Positions 36,173 through 43,861 are shown, counted from the first letter of the stretch. The stretch: 64,000 nt of DNA from an uncultured Bacteroides sp. (GCA_948847595.1 CAQOGY010000001.1:248001-312000), one strand, 5' to 3'. Translations and numbers: made by a program. Notes: generated by a model from the letters alone, not told the origin.

Positions 36173-36209
36173 AATATAATTACCTATTGTGCCTGTTTTA
36201 AACAAACCC

Positions 36210-36240
36210 CAAAGATAAAGCTATTTTTTGTCAAGAGCAA
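36210..36240 (-). promoter_or_regulatory. promoter of the Gfo/Idh gene
   Basis: On the minus strand TTG (36240-36238), 20 bp, then TATCTTTG (36217-36210), a good match to the Bacteroides -33/-7 pattern. Confidence 0.6.
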
Positions 36241-36242
36241 CT

Positions 36243-37079
36243 TTATCGGGTATAGTATTTCTTGTAAATCTTTTGATATTCCTCTTCCTTTTGGAATGCA
36301 TCCAGCCATGTATTCAAACTATCGAGTAAGACGGGTGATTGTTTGCTGACTGCCCATGAGTAGAACTGCGTAAAGCTGATTGCCGTATTAATATCAATTT
36401 GCGGCAAAGAATCTGCAACCGCTTGTGCGATGCTTTCGTCACAAACGGCGTAGTCGATGTCTCCATGAGCTACCATCGAAATCAATTGCTCGGGGCCGTA
36501 TTTCTCTATCTCCTTTATATAGATAGTGTCTCCGATTTCATTTCCCAGGTTTTGGATGCGTAGAATGGAAGGAGAGCCTTTCACTACATGAAGGGTTCGT
36601 TGCGCTAAGTCCAACTGGCTGTGAATATAAAGTGAATCGTCTTCTCCGGTTTCTTTCCGCTGTACCAGCACTTGCTTGTTGAGTACGATGGGAGAGGTGA
36701 GAAGCAGGGAATCTTTTAGCGCGCTGGTGGCTAATATGCCGAAAGCGATGACATCATAATGCCCTTCGCTTAGTCCTTTCAGCCGTTCGTCGAAACTCAT
36801 AATGGGAGTTATCCTGGCTTCCAGTCCCTTATCACGGGCAAATGCTTCAATCAGTTCATAATGAAAACCGGAAATGGTGTCACCATCTACATAGAAACTG
36901 ATGGAATTGTATTCGGTTGCTACACGCAATATCCCTTCTTTGGCAATGGCGGCGTAGTCACGCGGGTGTCCCGACGGTTTTTCCTCTTTGCCGCATTGGC
37001 GGACAGAAAAAAGGATTGCCAGTACAAGGATTACAGGTATTAAATATCTGAACAGTCTCAGTTTGGGGCGTGTCTCCAT
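36243..37079 (-). CDS. family-3 solute-binding protein, MltF-N-terminus-like
   Basis: 278 residues. An N-terminal signal or anchor (LIPVILVLAILFSVRQCGKEE, with a Cys that could be lipidated) precedes one periplasmic binding protein domain of the SBP_bac_3 type: ILRVATEYNSISFYVDGDTISGFHYELIEAFA, then YDVIAFGILATSALKDSLLLTSPIVLNKQVLVQR. It looks like the regulatory half of MltF, but the protein ends at KIYKKYYTR with no lytic transglycosylase domain. No ABC permease is nearby. A muropeptide or amino-acid sensor is possible. It is 17 nt downstream of the Porin_10 gene and may be co-transcribed. Confidence 0.75.
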   Translation of the reverse strand: METRPKLRLFRYLIPVILVLAILFSVRQCGKEEKPSGHPRDYAAIAKEGILRVATEYNSISFYVDGDTISGFHYELIEAFARDKGLEARITPIMSFDERLKGLSEGHYDVIAFGILATSALKDSLLLTSPIVLNKQVLVQRKETGEDDSLYIHSQLDLAQRTLHVVKGSPSILRIQNLGNEIGDTIYIKEIEKYGPEQLISMVAHGDIDYAVCDESIAQAVADSLPQIDINTAISFTQFYSWAVSKQSPVLLDSLNTWLDAFQKEEEYQKIYKKYYTR

Positions 37080-37096
37080 AAGCCATAAAGGTTTAG

Positions 37097-39145
37097 TTAA
37101 TCATAGAAATTCCATGAAAGGCCGAATTTCAGTACTCTGGGGTTGATAGGGTAGTGAGGTGACAGGAAGTAATTCGGTCTGCTCATACCCTGGTTCACAT
37201 GATACATCATCACATAGAAACGTGTACGCTTTAAATGCAGGTTTGCGTAAACATTCACAATCGGATAACCGCCAATCTCTACCTGATCTTCTGTCGGTTG
37301 CAGATGGAAGTTCTGAATGGCAGGCATATAGGCAGGGGCATTGTATTTGGTAAAGTACCGCACATCTGCACCCAACTGTACGCTAAGTACCTTCTTCGCC
37401 AGTTTGAACTGCATATAGAAATTGTGATATAAGGAAAGGTCGGGCAGAGGAAGCACCGTCTGGTCACTGGACTTTTGCCAGGTTACTTCATTGTCCAAAT
37501 GGAATATTCCCACCTTGAAGTCTTGTGTTAAACTTGCGGATAAGACTTGCAGGCTTCCGCTTTTCTGTTCGGGTGTTGCCTGTTGGTTAAAGTAAGTGTA
37601 GTTCTTGATGTTTTCAACTCCTGCTTTCAGCCTTGTTCTCCAACGGGCAATGCTCAGTTCCCCTTCGATGCGGGTACGGAATTCTTTGTCCATATCATTG
37701 TCCCACAAGAAATGTTTGGAGTGATAATGGCGCATATAGAAAGGCGCAAGTTTATTGCTGACTTCACCACGGGCTATAAAACTGACCGTGTCTTTCCATA
37801 AAGGGAAGTTGAAGTCAATATCTCCTTTCACGTTGAACTGTCCGATAGCTTTTCCTGCCAGTCCCACTTCACCGATGGCATGATAATGAAGGAAGTTTCC
37901 TTCACGTTTGGATAATTCACCGCCCACAAATATTTCGTTCTCGTTATATTTGTCGGGAGATGGACTGCCATTCATATTCATGAGTGTGTACTTGCTGACC
38001 TTGTAGGAAGCAAATGCGGTCAGTCCGGCTTTGGCATATTTGTTGAATCCTTCCAATAAAGCAATACCTAAGGTGTTCTTGATTCCTATATACGTGGTAC
38101 TGTCTCTGACAGTCGGGCTTTCCGGGTCTAAATATGTATTCTGATAATAGCCTTTATCTACTTGGTCATTCGAATTAAAACCGTGCCGCGCACGCTCTAC
38201 CTGAATGGTATGTATAAAGCTGGTAACCGGTACAAATTCCTGTTTGGCGGGAGTGGTATCATTTTCAGCCTGCACAATATCGCGTTTGAATCCCAAATTG
38301 TAGCGTTGGGTCAGGAATACATAAAAATCGTGATTACGATTGGTTGTTGCGTTTAGTTTGGTCGGGATGTTGGTTGATTCATATTCCCTTTGCCCCTCTG
38401 CCATTTCCTCGGGAGCTGTGATATATCTGTCATCAGTAATACCGCCGTTTTCGTTTGTCTTCAGGTAGTTGTTGCTGTATATGGCTTGCATCTGATATTT
38501 GTCGCCAATGTAACTACCGAAAAAGGCGGCATTGAAGTATGCCGTATTCTGATTATTGTAATATCCCCGTCCGTACAGGTAGTCTATATTAAAACCGAAA
38601 GCCAGTCTCTTGTTGACATTGACAGAGAAGTATGATTTGAAACGTTCTTCACCGTTTACTTTATTCCCCGCTTTATGATAGGTAAGATTGGTGTAGGGTA
38701 CGTTACTGTTTGTAAAATTGAATTCCGTAGGACGGATAAAGAAACTGGAGAAAGGCTCCATGAAAATGGTTGGTTCCGGGTCGCGGCGGTCAAAGAAGAT
38801 ACGCGACATACGGGGAGAACCCATATTACCCAGATAATTATAATGTCCGGTCAGTCCGTCTGTAAGGTTCGTGTTCTGGAAATGATGGTAAGCGGTATCT
38901 GCCGGAATGATAGTCCGGTCGCCCAACTGATTTTTGATACGCCACATATATAATGTAGGCGGTAACCCCTGCACTTCGACATTTGCACTATCCAGTCTGT
39001 CCGGAATCATGGCAGGGTCTACCTGATTACCATATTGGTCGTATCCGTTCTCGTCCACTCTTTGTCGACCATTATCGAACTGTGCACGGACAGTTGTCAA
39101 ACCTATAACGGAAAGCAGTATATATAATAGTAAGATTCGTCTCAT
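37097..39145 (-). CDS. putative porin (Porin_10 family)
   Basis: 682 residues from ATG 39145; the alternative at 39157 adds MSPI and would overlap the -7 element. Signal peptide RILLLYILLSVIGLTTVRAQ, then a long beta-barrel with many aromatic-girdle strands and a C-terminal strand ending in WNFYD. The pattern (YHxFQNTNLTDG, SPRMSRIFFDR, FSSFFIRPTEFNFTNSNVPYTNLTYHK) is that of the Bacteroidetes putative porin family PF14121. Outer-membrane location is likely; the permeant is unknown. Confidence 0.82.
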   Translation of the reverse strand: MRRILLLYILLSVIGLTTVRAQFDNGRQRVDENGYDQYGNQVDPAMIPDRLDSANVEVQGLPPTLYMWRIKNQLGDRTIIPADTAYHHFQNTNLTDGLTGHYNYLGNMGSPRMSRIFFDRRDPEPTIFMEPFSSFFIRPTEFNFTNSNVPYTNLTYHKAGNKVNGEERFKSYFSVNVNKRLAFGFNIDYLYGRGYYNNQNTAYFNAAFFGSYIGDKYQMQAIYSNNYLKTNENGGITDDRYITAPEEMAEGQREYESTNIPTKLNATTNRNHDFYVFLTQRYNLGFKRDIVQAENDTTPAKQEFVPVTSFIHTIQVERARHGFNSNDQVDKGYYQNTYLDPESPTVRDSTTYIGIKNTLGIALLEGFNKYAKAGLTAFASYKVSKYTLMNMNGSPSPDKYNENEIFVGGELSKREGNFLHYHAIGEVGLAGKAIGQFNVKGDIDFNFPLWKDTVSFIARGEVSNKLAPFYMRHYHSKHFLWDNDMDKEFRTRIEGELSIARWRTRLKAGVENIKNYTYFNQQATPEQKSGSLQVLSASLTQDFKVGIFHLDNEVTWQKSSDQTVLPLPDLSLYHNFYMQFKLAKKVLSVQLGADVRYFTKYNAPAYMPAIQNFHLQPTEDQVEIGGYPIVNVYANLHLKRTRFYVMMYHVNQGMSRPNYFLSPHYPINPRVLKFGLSWNFYD

Positions 39146-39154
39146 AATTGGGGA

Positions 39155-39162
39155 CAAAGATA
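39155..39162 (-). promoter_or_regulatory. -7 promoter element immediately before the Porin_10 gene
   Basis: TATCTTTG on the minus strand ends 10 nt before the ATG at 39145, which would leave a leader of only a few nucleotides. Confidence 0.4.
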
Positions 39163-39185
39163 CTTACTTTTATTGATTTAATGAT

Positions 39186-39250
39186 AATGGATAATTGAAA
39201 ATTATGTTGCATACGCACTATACGTAGCTAATAATTATCAATTATCCATT
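39186..39250. repeat. inverted repeat between the vor operon and the Porin_10 gene
   Basis: AATGGATAATTGA (39186-39198) and TCAATTATCCATT (39238-39250) are perfect 13-bp inverses, immediately after the vor-type gamma gene. It is probably a dispersed intergenic palindrome and may end that operon. Confidence 0.6.
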
Positions 39251-39266
39251 GTACATTATCTGTTAA

Positions 39267-39809
39267 TTAAACCTCACGGATTAACTCCATACCTTTCTTG
39301 ATGGCTTCCTCATTCATAGGTATCAAGTGGTGGTGGCGTTCAGGGAGAGTTTTCTTCAGTCCTTTGATGACATTTTCCAACGTAACAATCGGGCGGAGCT
39401 TCAATAAACCGCCAAGCACAATCATGTTGAATGCCTTGGCATTATTCATTTCGTTGGCTGCGTCCATTGCGTCGATGCGGTATACTTTGATGTCCTTGCG
39501 GGTAGGCGGGTTGATAATTCCGTAACCGTCATAAATAAGGATACCGCCGGGCTTCACTTTGCTTTCAAACTTCTCGAGTGAAGGCTGGTTCAGAATGATG
39601 GCACTGTCATATTTACTAAGAATCGGTGAGGATATCTTGTCATCGCTTACAATGACCGTAACGTTGGCCGTTCCGCCACGTTGCTCAGGGCCGTAAGCCG
39701 GCATCCAGCTAACTTCCTTGCCTTCCATCAAACCGGAATAAGCCAGAATCTTACCCATAGACAATACGCCTTGTCCACCGAATCCTGCTATAATTATTTC
39801 TTCTTTCAT
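39267..39809 (-). CDS. 2-oxoacid:ferredoxin oxidoreductase gamma subunit
   Basis: 180 residues, the pyruvate/ketoisovalerate oxidoreductase catalytic domain (POR gamma type) beginning with GFGGQGVLSMGKIL, followed by SWMPAYGPEQRGGTANVTVIVSD, the CoA-region signature. It is the last gene of the five-gene oxidoreductase operon, 20 nt after the TPP-binding subunit. The complex converts 2-oxoacids plus CoA to acyl-CoA, CO2 and reduced ferredoxin in the cytoplasm. Confidence 0.9.
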   Translation of the reverse strand: MKEEIIIAGFGGQGVLSMGKILAYSGLMEGKEVSWMPAYGPEQRGGTANVTVIVSDDKISSPILSKYDSAIILNQPSLEKFESKVKPGGILIYDGYGIINPPTRKDIKVYRIDAMDAANEMNNAKAFNMIVLGGLLKLRPIVTLENVIKGLKKTLPERHHHLIPMNEEAIKKGMELIREV

Positions 39810-39829
39810 TGTTCTGTTGACTTTTAGCG

Positions 39830-40594
39830 TTATTCTTTATCTTTTAAATCACCCAGCGGATAGAACGGGAACATATGTTCTTCCATCCATTTGTTCGATT
39901 TCTCAGGAGTCATCTTCCAACCTGAACTACAAGTTGAAACGATTTCTACCAAATTGGAACCTTTACCGCTCATGGAATTTTCAAAAGCCTTGCGGATTGC
40001 TTTCTTTGCCTTGCGGATAGCCGGTACGGATTGTACGGACTGGCGGGTTACGTAAGCAGTTCCTTCCAGTTGGGCGGCGATTTCGGTCATCTTCAACGGA
40101 TAGCCGTGCAGTTCTACGTCACGTCCGTAAGGACAAGTGGAACTCTTCATGCCTACCAGGGTAGTCGGAGCCATCTGACCGCCGGTCATACCATAGATAG
40201 CATTATTGATAAAGATAATCGTGATATTTTCGCCACGGTTCAAAGCGTGTATGGTTTCGGCTGTACCGATACAAGCCAGGTCACCATCACCCTGGTAAGT
40301 GAATACCAGACGATCAGGCCACAGGCGTTTCACGGCAGTTGCCACAGCGGGGGCACGTCCGTGTGCTGCTTCCTGCCAGTCAATGTCCAGATAGTTATAG
40401 GCGAAAACTGCGCATCCTACCGGCGAGATTCCCACCGTCTTATCTTCCATGCCCATCTCCTCTATCACTTCGGCAATGAGCTTGTGTACCACGCCGTGAC
40501 TGCAACCCGGGCAGTAGTGCATGGCGTTATCGTTCATCAGAGTCGGTTTTTTGTAAACCAGATTCTCGGGCTTGATTATTTCTTCTTTAGTCAT
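39830..40594 (-). CDS. 2-oxoacid:ferredoxin oxidoreductase beta (thiamine diphosphate) subunit
   Basis: 254 residues. CPGCSHGVVH near the N-terminus and the thiamine diphosphate/Mg motif GDGDLACIGTAETIHALNRGENITIIFINNAIYGMTGGQ are diagnostic. It carries the TPP centre that decarboxylates the 2-oxoacid. A strong AAGGAGAT ribosome-binding site, overlapping the stop region of the small membrane protein, precedes the start. Confidence 0.92.
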   Translation of the reverse strand: MTKEEIIKPENLVYKKPTLMNDNAMHYCPGCSHGVVHKLIAEVIEEMGMEDKTVGISPVGCAVFAYNYLDIDWQEAAHGRAPAVATAVKRLWPDRLVFTYQGDGDLACIGTAETIHALNRGENITIIFINNAIYGMTGGQMAPTTLVGMKSSTCPYGRDVELHGYPLKMTEIAAQLEGTAYVTRQSVQSVPAIRKAKKAIRKAFENSMSGKGSNLVEIVSTCSSGWKMTPEKSNKWMEEHMFPFYPLGDLKDKE

Positions 40595-40606
40595 AACTTC
40601 ATCTCC

Positions 40607-40780
40607 TTATCTGTTGGTGAACCGTATAAAAAACTCCATCAGCTTGACAAAGATTGCCGCGCCGCATACGTAGATAAACATTTTGAAATCATCTCGCGCT
40701 ACGAAGTAGGTGATGATGGCTGCCACAGCCAATATTATAAAAAGGATGTTCAGTACGTTTCTTATTTTATCGGGATTCAT
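40607..40780 (-). CDS. small two-helix membrane protein inside the oxidoreductase operon
   Basis: 57 residues, ATG 40780 to TAA 40609-40607, filling the gap between alpha (stop 40788) and beta (start 40594) subunits with 7 and 12 nt spacing. The peptide starts MNPDKIRNVL and has two hydrophobic segments (about 10-27 and 34-51) joined by ARDDFK. The tight spacing and the beta-subunit ribosome-binding site placed at its end say it is translated. Function unknown; a membrane tether or small regulator of the otherwise soluble complex is possible. Confidence 0.7.
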   Translation of the reverse strand: MNPDKIRNVLNILFIILAVAAIITYFVARDDFKMFIYVCGAAIFVKLMEFFIRFTNR

Positions 40781-40787
40781 CGTTTCG

Positions 40788-41870
40788 TTATTTGATTATT
40801 TTTTCTTCCAAAGCAGTTACAATCTCATCCGGATCGGGGACAATGCCACCGAGACGTCCGAAATGTTCTACCTTAATTTTACCGTTCACAGCCAGGCGGA
40901 CATCTTCAATCATCTGTCCCGCGTTCAGTTCCGTAACAAGCATGCCTTTCACCTTTTCAGCGTATGCGGCAATCGCTTTTGTCGGGAACGGCCACAGTGT
41001 AATCGGACGAAGGATACCTACTTTGATACCTTTCTCACGAGCGAGTTCCATTGCTTTCTGACCGATACGTGCCATTGAACCAAAGGCAATAATCAGATAT
41101 TCTGCGTCTTCGCAGTTTATTTCTTCGAAGCGTACTTCGTTTTCTTCAATTTCGCGGTATTTGGCCTGGAAACGCAGATTGTTGATTTCCATCGCTTCCG
41201 GTTTCAATTCAAGAGAAGTGATAATGTTCGGTTTGCGGCCTTTCGCTTTTCCGGTAGTAGCCCACGGGCATTGCGCGATAACTTCTTCTTCCGTGCGGCG
41301 TGGTTTCTGCGCGGGAAGAACTACTTTTTCCATCATCTGTCCGATAACACCATCGGAAAGGATGATAGCCGGGTTACGGTATTTGAAAGCCAGTTCGAAG
41401 CCGAGTGCCACGAAATCCGCCATTTCCTGCACGGATGCCGGAGCGAGGGCAATCAGCCGGTAGTCACCGTGACCGCCGCCTTTCACTGTCTGGAAGTAGT
41501 CGGCCTGGCTCGGTTGGATAGTTCCCAGTCCGGGGCCACCGCGCATCACGTTCACAATCAGACAAGGAAGTTCGGCGCCGGCGATGTAAGAGATACCTTC
41601 CTGTTTCAAGCTTACACCGGGGCTTGAAGATGATGTCAGTACCATCTTTCCGCTACCTGCGCCACCATACACCATATTGATAGCTGCCACTTCACTTTCT
41701 GCCTGAAGCACTACCATACCGGTTGTTTCCCAGGGTTTCAGTTCGGCAAGCGTTTCCAACACTTCCGATTGGGGAGTAATAGGATAACCGAAGTACCCGT
41801 CCGCACCGCAACGGATGGCTGCGTGGGCGATGGCTTCGTTTCCTTTCATTAATACAACTTCTTCTGCCAT
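40788..41870 (-). CDS. vorB: 2-oxoacid:ferredoxin oxidoreductase alpha subunit (VorB type)
   Basis: 360 residues. The N-terminal pyrimidine-binding domain opens with KGNEAIAHAAIRCGADGYFGYPITPQSEV (YPITP is diagnostic). The second domain carries SSPGVSLKQEGISYIAGAELPCLIVNVMRGGPGLGTIQPSQADY. Databases name this branch 3-methyl-2-oxobutanoate dehydrogenase subunit VorB, but 2-oxoglutarate (KorA) is a close alternative that cannot be excluded by reading. It is 12 nt after the ferredoxin gene. Confidence 0.9.
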   Translation of the reverse strand: MAEEVVLMKGNEAIAHAAIRCGADGYFGYPITPQSEVLETLAELKPWETTGMVVLQAESEVAAINMVYGGAGSGKMVLTSSSSPGVSLKQEGISYIAGAELPCLIVNVMRGGPGLGTIQPSQADYFQTVKGGGHGDYRLIALAPASVQEMADFVALGFELAFKYRNPAIILSDGVIGQMMEKVVLPAQKPRRTEEEVIAQCPWATTGKAKGRKPNIITSLELKPEAMEINNLRFQAKYREIEENEVRFEEINCEDAEYLIIAFGSMARIGQKAMELAREKGIKVGILRPITLWPFPTKAIAAYAEKVKGMLVTELNAGQMIEDVRLAVNGKIKVEHFGRLGGIVPDPDEIVTALEEKIIK

Positions 41871-41882
41871 ATTCTTTTTCTT

Positions 41883-42110
41883 TTATTCTACTTTTACTTT
41901 ATACACTGAGATACATCCGTCGGGACAAACCGTTGCGCACGAGCTGCATCCGTTGCAGGTATCTTCTTTCACTTGCCAGGCATAGTTATAGCCTTTCATA
42001 TTCACCTCTTTATTGAGGGCGATTACATCGAGCGGACACGCCACTACACACAGGTTGCATCCTTTGCAACGCTCCGTGTCGACTACGATTGCTCCTTTGA
42101 TTTTTGCCAT
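41883..42110 (-). CDS. 2[4Fe-4S] ferredoxin subunit of the oxidoreductase
   Basis: 75 residues with two CxxCxxCxxxC clusters: C15/C18/C21/C25 and C52/C55/C58/C62. The 26-residue insert between them is longer than in clostridial ferredoxins and typical of the delta subunit of Vor/Kor complexes. It passes electrons from the TPP centre to external ferredoxin or flavodoxin. Confidence 0.92.
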   Translation of the reverse strand: MAKIKGAIVVDTERCKGCNLCVVACPLDVIALNKEVNMKGYNYAWQVKEDTCNGCSSCATVCPDGCISVYKVKVE

Positions 42111-42183
42111 AATCTTTATTTTATTACGTTATCTTTGAGTACGGTTATTGATTATACATCTCTTTATTGATTGAATCTGTTCT

Positions 42184-42465
42184 TTACTGGTTGAACATAT
42201 CCTTGTTGTAGAAGTTAAGGATATCTATCACCATCTTCCTGGCCTGAACGGCAGGACTGTCGGGATTGATTTCGATAGCATACTGGTAGTTGTCCAGCGC
42301 CCGTTTCCAATCTCCTTTTTTTCGGTAGGCATTTCCCCGTAAATAATAAAGGGCATCTTTCTCTTTTTCGACAGAAGTGTCCTGGAGAAGCTGATCCAAT
42401 TGCTTGATCGCTGTGTCCACGTCCCCCTGATTGATAAGCTCTTTTAGGTTGTCTATTTGCTCCAT
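42184..42465 (-). CDS. TPR-repeat protein leading the oxidoreductase operon
   Basis: 93 residues from ATG 42465. The longer frame to 42666 crosses the promoter at 42494-42527 and is rejected. Two tetratricopeptide helices pairs are visible (ALYYLRGNAYRKKGDWKRALDNYQYAIEINPDSP is a classical TPR unit). Presumably a protein-interaction adaptor; its partner is not known, but its place as the first gene of the operon hints at assembly of the complex. Confidence 0.82.
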   Translation of the reverse strand: MEQIDNLKELINQGDVDTAIKQLDQLLQDTSVEKEKDALYYLRGNAYRKKGDWKRALDNYQYAIEINPDSPAVQARKMVIDILNFYNKDMFNQ

Positions 42466-42493
42466 TTCTTTCGTCTTTCGGGATTCTGAAACG

Positions 42494-42527
42494 CAAAGAT
42501 AGTTTTTATTTATGTAAATGGGGCAAA
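42494..42527 (-). promoter_or_regulatory. promoter of the TPR-ferredoxin-vor operon
   Basis: On the minus strand TTTG (42527-42524), 22 bp, then TATCTTTG (42501-42494), 28 nt before the TPR start codon. Confidence 0.6.
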
Positions 42528-42575
42528 CGTGGACGGAAATTTGCATCGTTTTGAGTTTATTGCATATTACTTCTT

Positions 42576-42785
42576 TTATATCTCTTCCGTCAGCGCCAGT
42601 TCCCAACTGCGCCATACAACGGTAATCAGTTTCAATCCCCCTTTCCCGCAAGCTTCCGCCACGCATTCATCCTTGCTGTAACGAATCAACTGCTCCTGCG
42701 CATCATCTGCAAGCGCCCTTATTTCCTTATCCGACGCACCGGCTTTCGCATACTTCACTTCCAGCAGATACGTGTACGGTGGCAA
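42576..42785 (-). pseudogene. C-terminal remnant of an AAA-ATPase-like / PDDEXK_9 protein
   Basis: 69 codons whose translation (TYLLEVKYAKAG, ending VVWRSWELA..EEI) matches the end of the PD-(D/E)XK nuclease domain found in AAA-ATPase-like proteins such as the one at 18830, including the E-V-K motif. There is no ATG (the frame opens with TTG), no ATPase domain, and the frame runs upstream into unrelated sequence and the hairpin at 42851. It is a 5'-truncated leftover. Confidence 0.75.
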
Positions 42786-42850
42786 TACGGGTACTGCCGG
42801 ACTGGGTTTGAAGAAGAAATTATTCTCTTTATATAATATTTTATTAGATG

Positions 42851-42904
42851 AAAAAAGCGTGTATTTGAGGGTGAGGGGCTCACCCTCAAATACACGCTTT
42901 TTTT
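42851..42904. terminator. perfect 25-bp hairpin, 3-nt loop
   Basis: Positions 42851-42875 are a perfect inverse of 42879-42903 around GGG. The ends are A6 and T7, so it would act as an intrinsic terminator on either strand. No gene reads directly into it except possibly the decayed remnant. Confidence 0.85.
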
Positions 42905-43027
42905 ACGATAAAAAGAATAATATTTCGCGCCTGCGCGCGTACATTATTATATAAAAATCAATTATAATAAGAAAACTGCCCCCCCTTGCTTATTCTCCAT
43001 AATGCGATGTATTTGACGAAATCCCGT

Positions 43028-43154
43028 TATAGTCGCTTGAACTTTTCGCTATAGCTAATTCCGGTTTCATTATAGCAAATCTTTTTTTCATTATAGCTAA
43101 TCCGTTTTTCATTATAGCTAATTTTATTTTCGTTATAGCTAACCGGAATCTGTC
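43028..43154. repeat. array D: five direct repeats, 21-bp period
   Basis: TATAGCTAAT-type cores start at 43050, 43071, 43092, 43113 and 43134, exactly 21 bp apart, joined mostly by TTTTTCAT. A degenerate sixth core (TATAG) is at 43028. The array ends 110 nt before the DUF456 gene. The rest of 42905-43263 holds no gene that I can see. Confidence 0.9.
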
Positions 43155-43263
43155 CTAAAGAGATCCACGGCTCATCGGGATACTTCAAGAAATAATTCCG
43201 GATGTTAGCTTGTATTTACTGAAAGATACTGTATTTTTGTGCAGATATTAAAATGTATAGACT

Positions 43264-43743
43264 ATGCTGGACATTATTTTGATTGTGATAAGTGCCCTCT
43301 GTTTGATAATTGGGTTGGCCGGTTGTGTACTTCCTATGGTGCCCGGCCCGCCTGTTGCTTATTTAGGACTGGTCATTCTCCATTTCACGGATAAGGTGGA
43401 ATATACTGCGACGCAATTAATCGTGTGGTTATTGATTGTAGCTGTTTTGCAGGTCTTGGATTATTTTACGCCGATGCTGGGCAGTAAGTATAGTGGTGGC
43501 AGTAAATGGGGAAATTGGGGATGTATCATCGGAACTTTGGCCGGACTTCTTTTCTTGCCTTGGGGAATTATTCTCGGGCCTTTCCTCGGAGCTGTGATTG
43601 GTGAGTTGCTGGGGAATAAGGAGTTTTCCCAGGCACTCAAATCCGGATTCGGCTCATTGATCGGGTTCATATTGGGAACATTGCTGAAGTTCGTTGTCTG
43701 CGGTTATTTCTGTTATCAGTTTATTATAGGTTTTATCCGGTAA
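43264..43743 (+). CDS. DUF456 family small membrane protein
   Basis: 159 residues, four to five hydrophobic segments with glycine-rich turns (AGCVLPMVPGPPVAYLGL, and GPFLGAVIGELLGNKE). The VPGPP motif and overall pattern fit DUF456, inner-membrane proteins of unknown function. Alone between repeat-rich spacers. Confidence 0.8.
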   Translation: MLDIILIVISALCLIIGLAGCVLPMVPGPPVAYLGLVILHFTDKVEYTATQLIVWLLIVAVLQVLDYFTPMLGSKYSGGSKWGNWGCIIGTLAGLLFLPWGIILGPFLGAVIGELLGNKEFSQALKSGFGSLIGFILGTLLKFVVCGYFCYQFIIGFIR

Positions 43744-43795
43744 GCCTTTTTTGTTGTATAAATTCAAATGTAAGTTACTGAAATGTCTGGTGAGA

Positions 43796-43861
43796 GTTTA
43801 TAATAAACTATAGACCCGTTTATAATAAACGATGAACGTTTTTATTATAAACTTAAAAAGG
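43796..43861. repeat. array E: three near-palindromic units, 22-bp period
   Basis: GTTTATAATAAAC at 43796-43808 and 43818-43830, then a variant ending TTATTATAAAC at 43839-43852, on a 22-bp period. Each unit is close to its own reverse complement. 43744-44064 otherwise holds only the terminator 43994-44045. Confidence 0.8.

Noticed and set aside
42466..42666. 67-residue N-terminal extension of the TPR protein
   Set aside because: It crosses a good -33/-7 promoter (42494-42527) and the ATG at 42465 starts directly before the TPR helices.
43028..43154. CRISPR array
   Set aside because: Repeats are about 10 bp on a 21-bp period with no unique 30-bp spacers and no cas genes.
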